A DNA stretch of 40,469 nt from an uncultured Eubacteriales bacterium (GTDB lineage: Bacteria; Bacillota; Clostridia; Christensenellales; Aristaeellaceae). Of this stretch, positions 40,304 through 40,469 are shown one piece after another. The stretch's first letter is position 1. Each line of letters starts with the position of its first letter. A model generated the notes under the pieces. It ran no database searches and had not been told where the DNA came from. It was given only the letters and a program-made list of their open reading frames with translations. Location: assembly GCA_902790175.1 (NCBI GenBank), contig CADAQZ010000018.1, forward strand, positions 1 through 40,469, in the 5' to 3' direction. Made by a program: the position numbers and the translations under genes.

Positions 40304-40339
40304 TCGCGTACCCGATAGAAACACTGGGAGGGATTTCCC

Positions 40340-40469
40340 TTGACTGATCACAACAGGCCGGCGCAGCGGCGTCCCCAGGCGTCCAGCCGGTTTGGCGAAC
40401 TGAACGAGGCGAGGCCGGCGCAGCGGCCCGCGCAGGCCCGGCCCACGGCGGCCCGGCCCGCCGCGGCAC
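40340..40469 (+). CDS. Start of a Pro/Ala/Arg/Gln-rich protein (partial, 5' end only)
   Basis: A TTG at 40340 has GGGAGGG about 7 nt upstream. It opens a frame reading TDHNRPAQRRPQASSRFGEL and then mostly Ala, Arg, Pro and Gln to the window edge. About 43 codons are visible, with no stop. The composition suggests a flexible cytoplasmic tail before a transmembrane or secreted domain that lies outside the window. It begins 37 nt after the DUF4956 stop, so it is probably another member of the CotH-VTC cluster. No homology can be assigned from this part. Confidence 0.5.
   Translation, partial: MTDHNRPAQRRPQASSRFGELNEARPAQRPAQARPTAARPAAA

Overview
The window looks like a chromosomal segment of a GC-rich Clostridia-type Firmicute, probably gut or rumen associated and possibly from the Christensenellales or a neighbouring order. 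The evidence is a Firmicute-style iscR-iscS-iscU operon, lepA next to hemW, strong AGGAGG-type ribosome binding sites, CotH/VTC/DUF4956 proteins, a TRAP-TAXI transporter and many GC-rich dispersed intergenic repeats. The lineage is inferred from gene content; no rRNA, tRNA, CRISPR array, integrase or transposase was seen.

Layout. Positions 1-3371 (minus) hold one continuous frame fusing 4-alpha-glucanotransferase (MalQ) to glycogen phosphorylase (GlgP), cut by the window edge. 3692-4933 hold a secreted C39-like protein and an ICMT-like methyltransferase. 5172-7323 are iscR-iscS-iscU behind a promoter with an IscR-type operator. 7406-11239 hold an alpha/beta hydrolase, HflX with an N-terminal JAMM-like motif, and a LysR regulator. 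11546-15181 are the translational GTPases RF3 and TypA/BipA. 15229-15849 (minus) are a MntA/HepT toxin-antitoxin pair whose toxin gene is frameshifted. 15949-19529 (minus) are a TIM-barrel isomerase, trkA and trkH. 19749-24677 hold a secreted protein of unknown function, class II fructose-bisphosphate aldolase and a first large lamin-tail/CotH surface protein. 24849-27294 hold a second LysR, SurE and a CYTH protein. 27336-30649 (minus) are a TAXI binding protein and its fused TRAP permease. 31089-33965 are a broken lepA and hemW. 33968 to the end is a surface module: a membrane-anchored PIG-L deacetylase, a second lamin-tail/CotH protein, a VTC-domain polyphosphate polymerase, DUF4956, and the start of a Pro/Ala/Arg-rich protein.

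How the genes work together. The clearest pathway units are alpha-glucan recycling (MalQ-GlgP), Fe-S assembly (IscRSU), potassium uptake (TrkAH) and TRAP-TAXI import. The most unusual is the CotH-VTC-DUF4956 module, which combines an extracellular-facing atypical kinase, a polyphosphate-polymerase fold and a conserved membrane protein. It may make or attach a phosphorylated surface modification.

Three dispersed repeat families fill the gaps. Family A is a long hairpin with TCATCCTGAGCG / CGAAGGATCT arms. Family B is short tandem heptamers such as GGGATTA, often as inverted pairs. Family C is a GC-rich multi-hairpin. B and C recur side by side, and many copies begin at or within a few bases of a stop codon.
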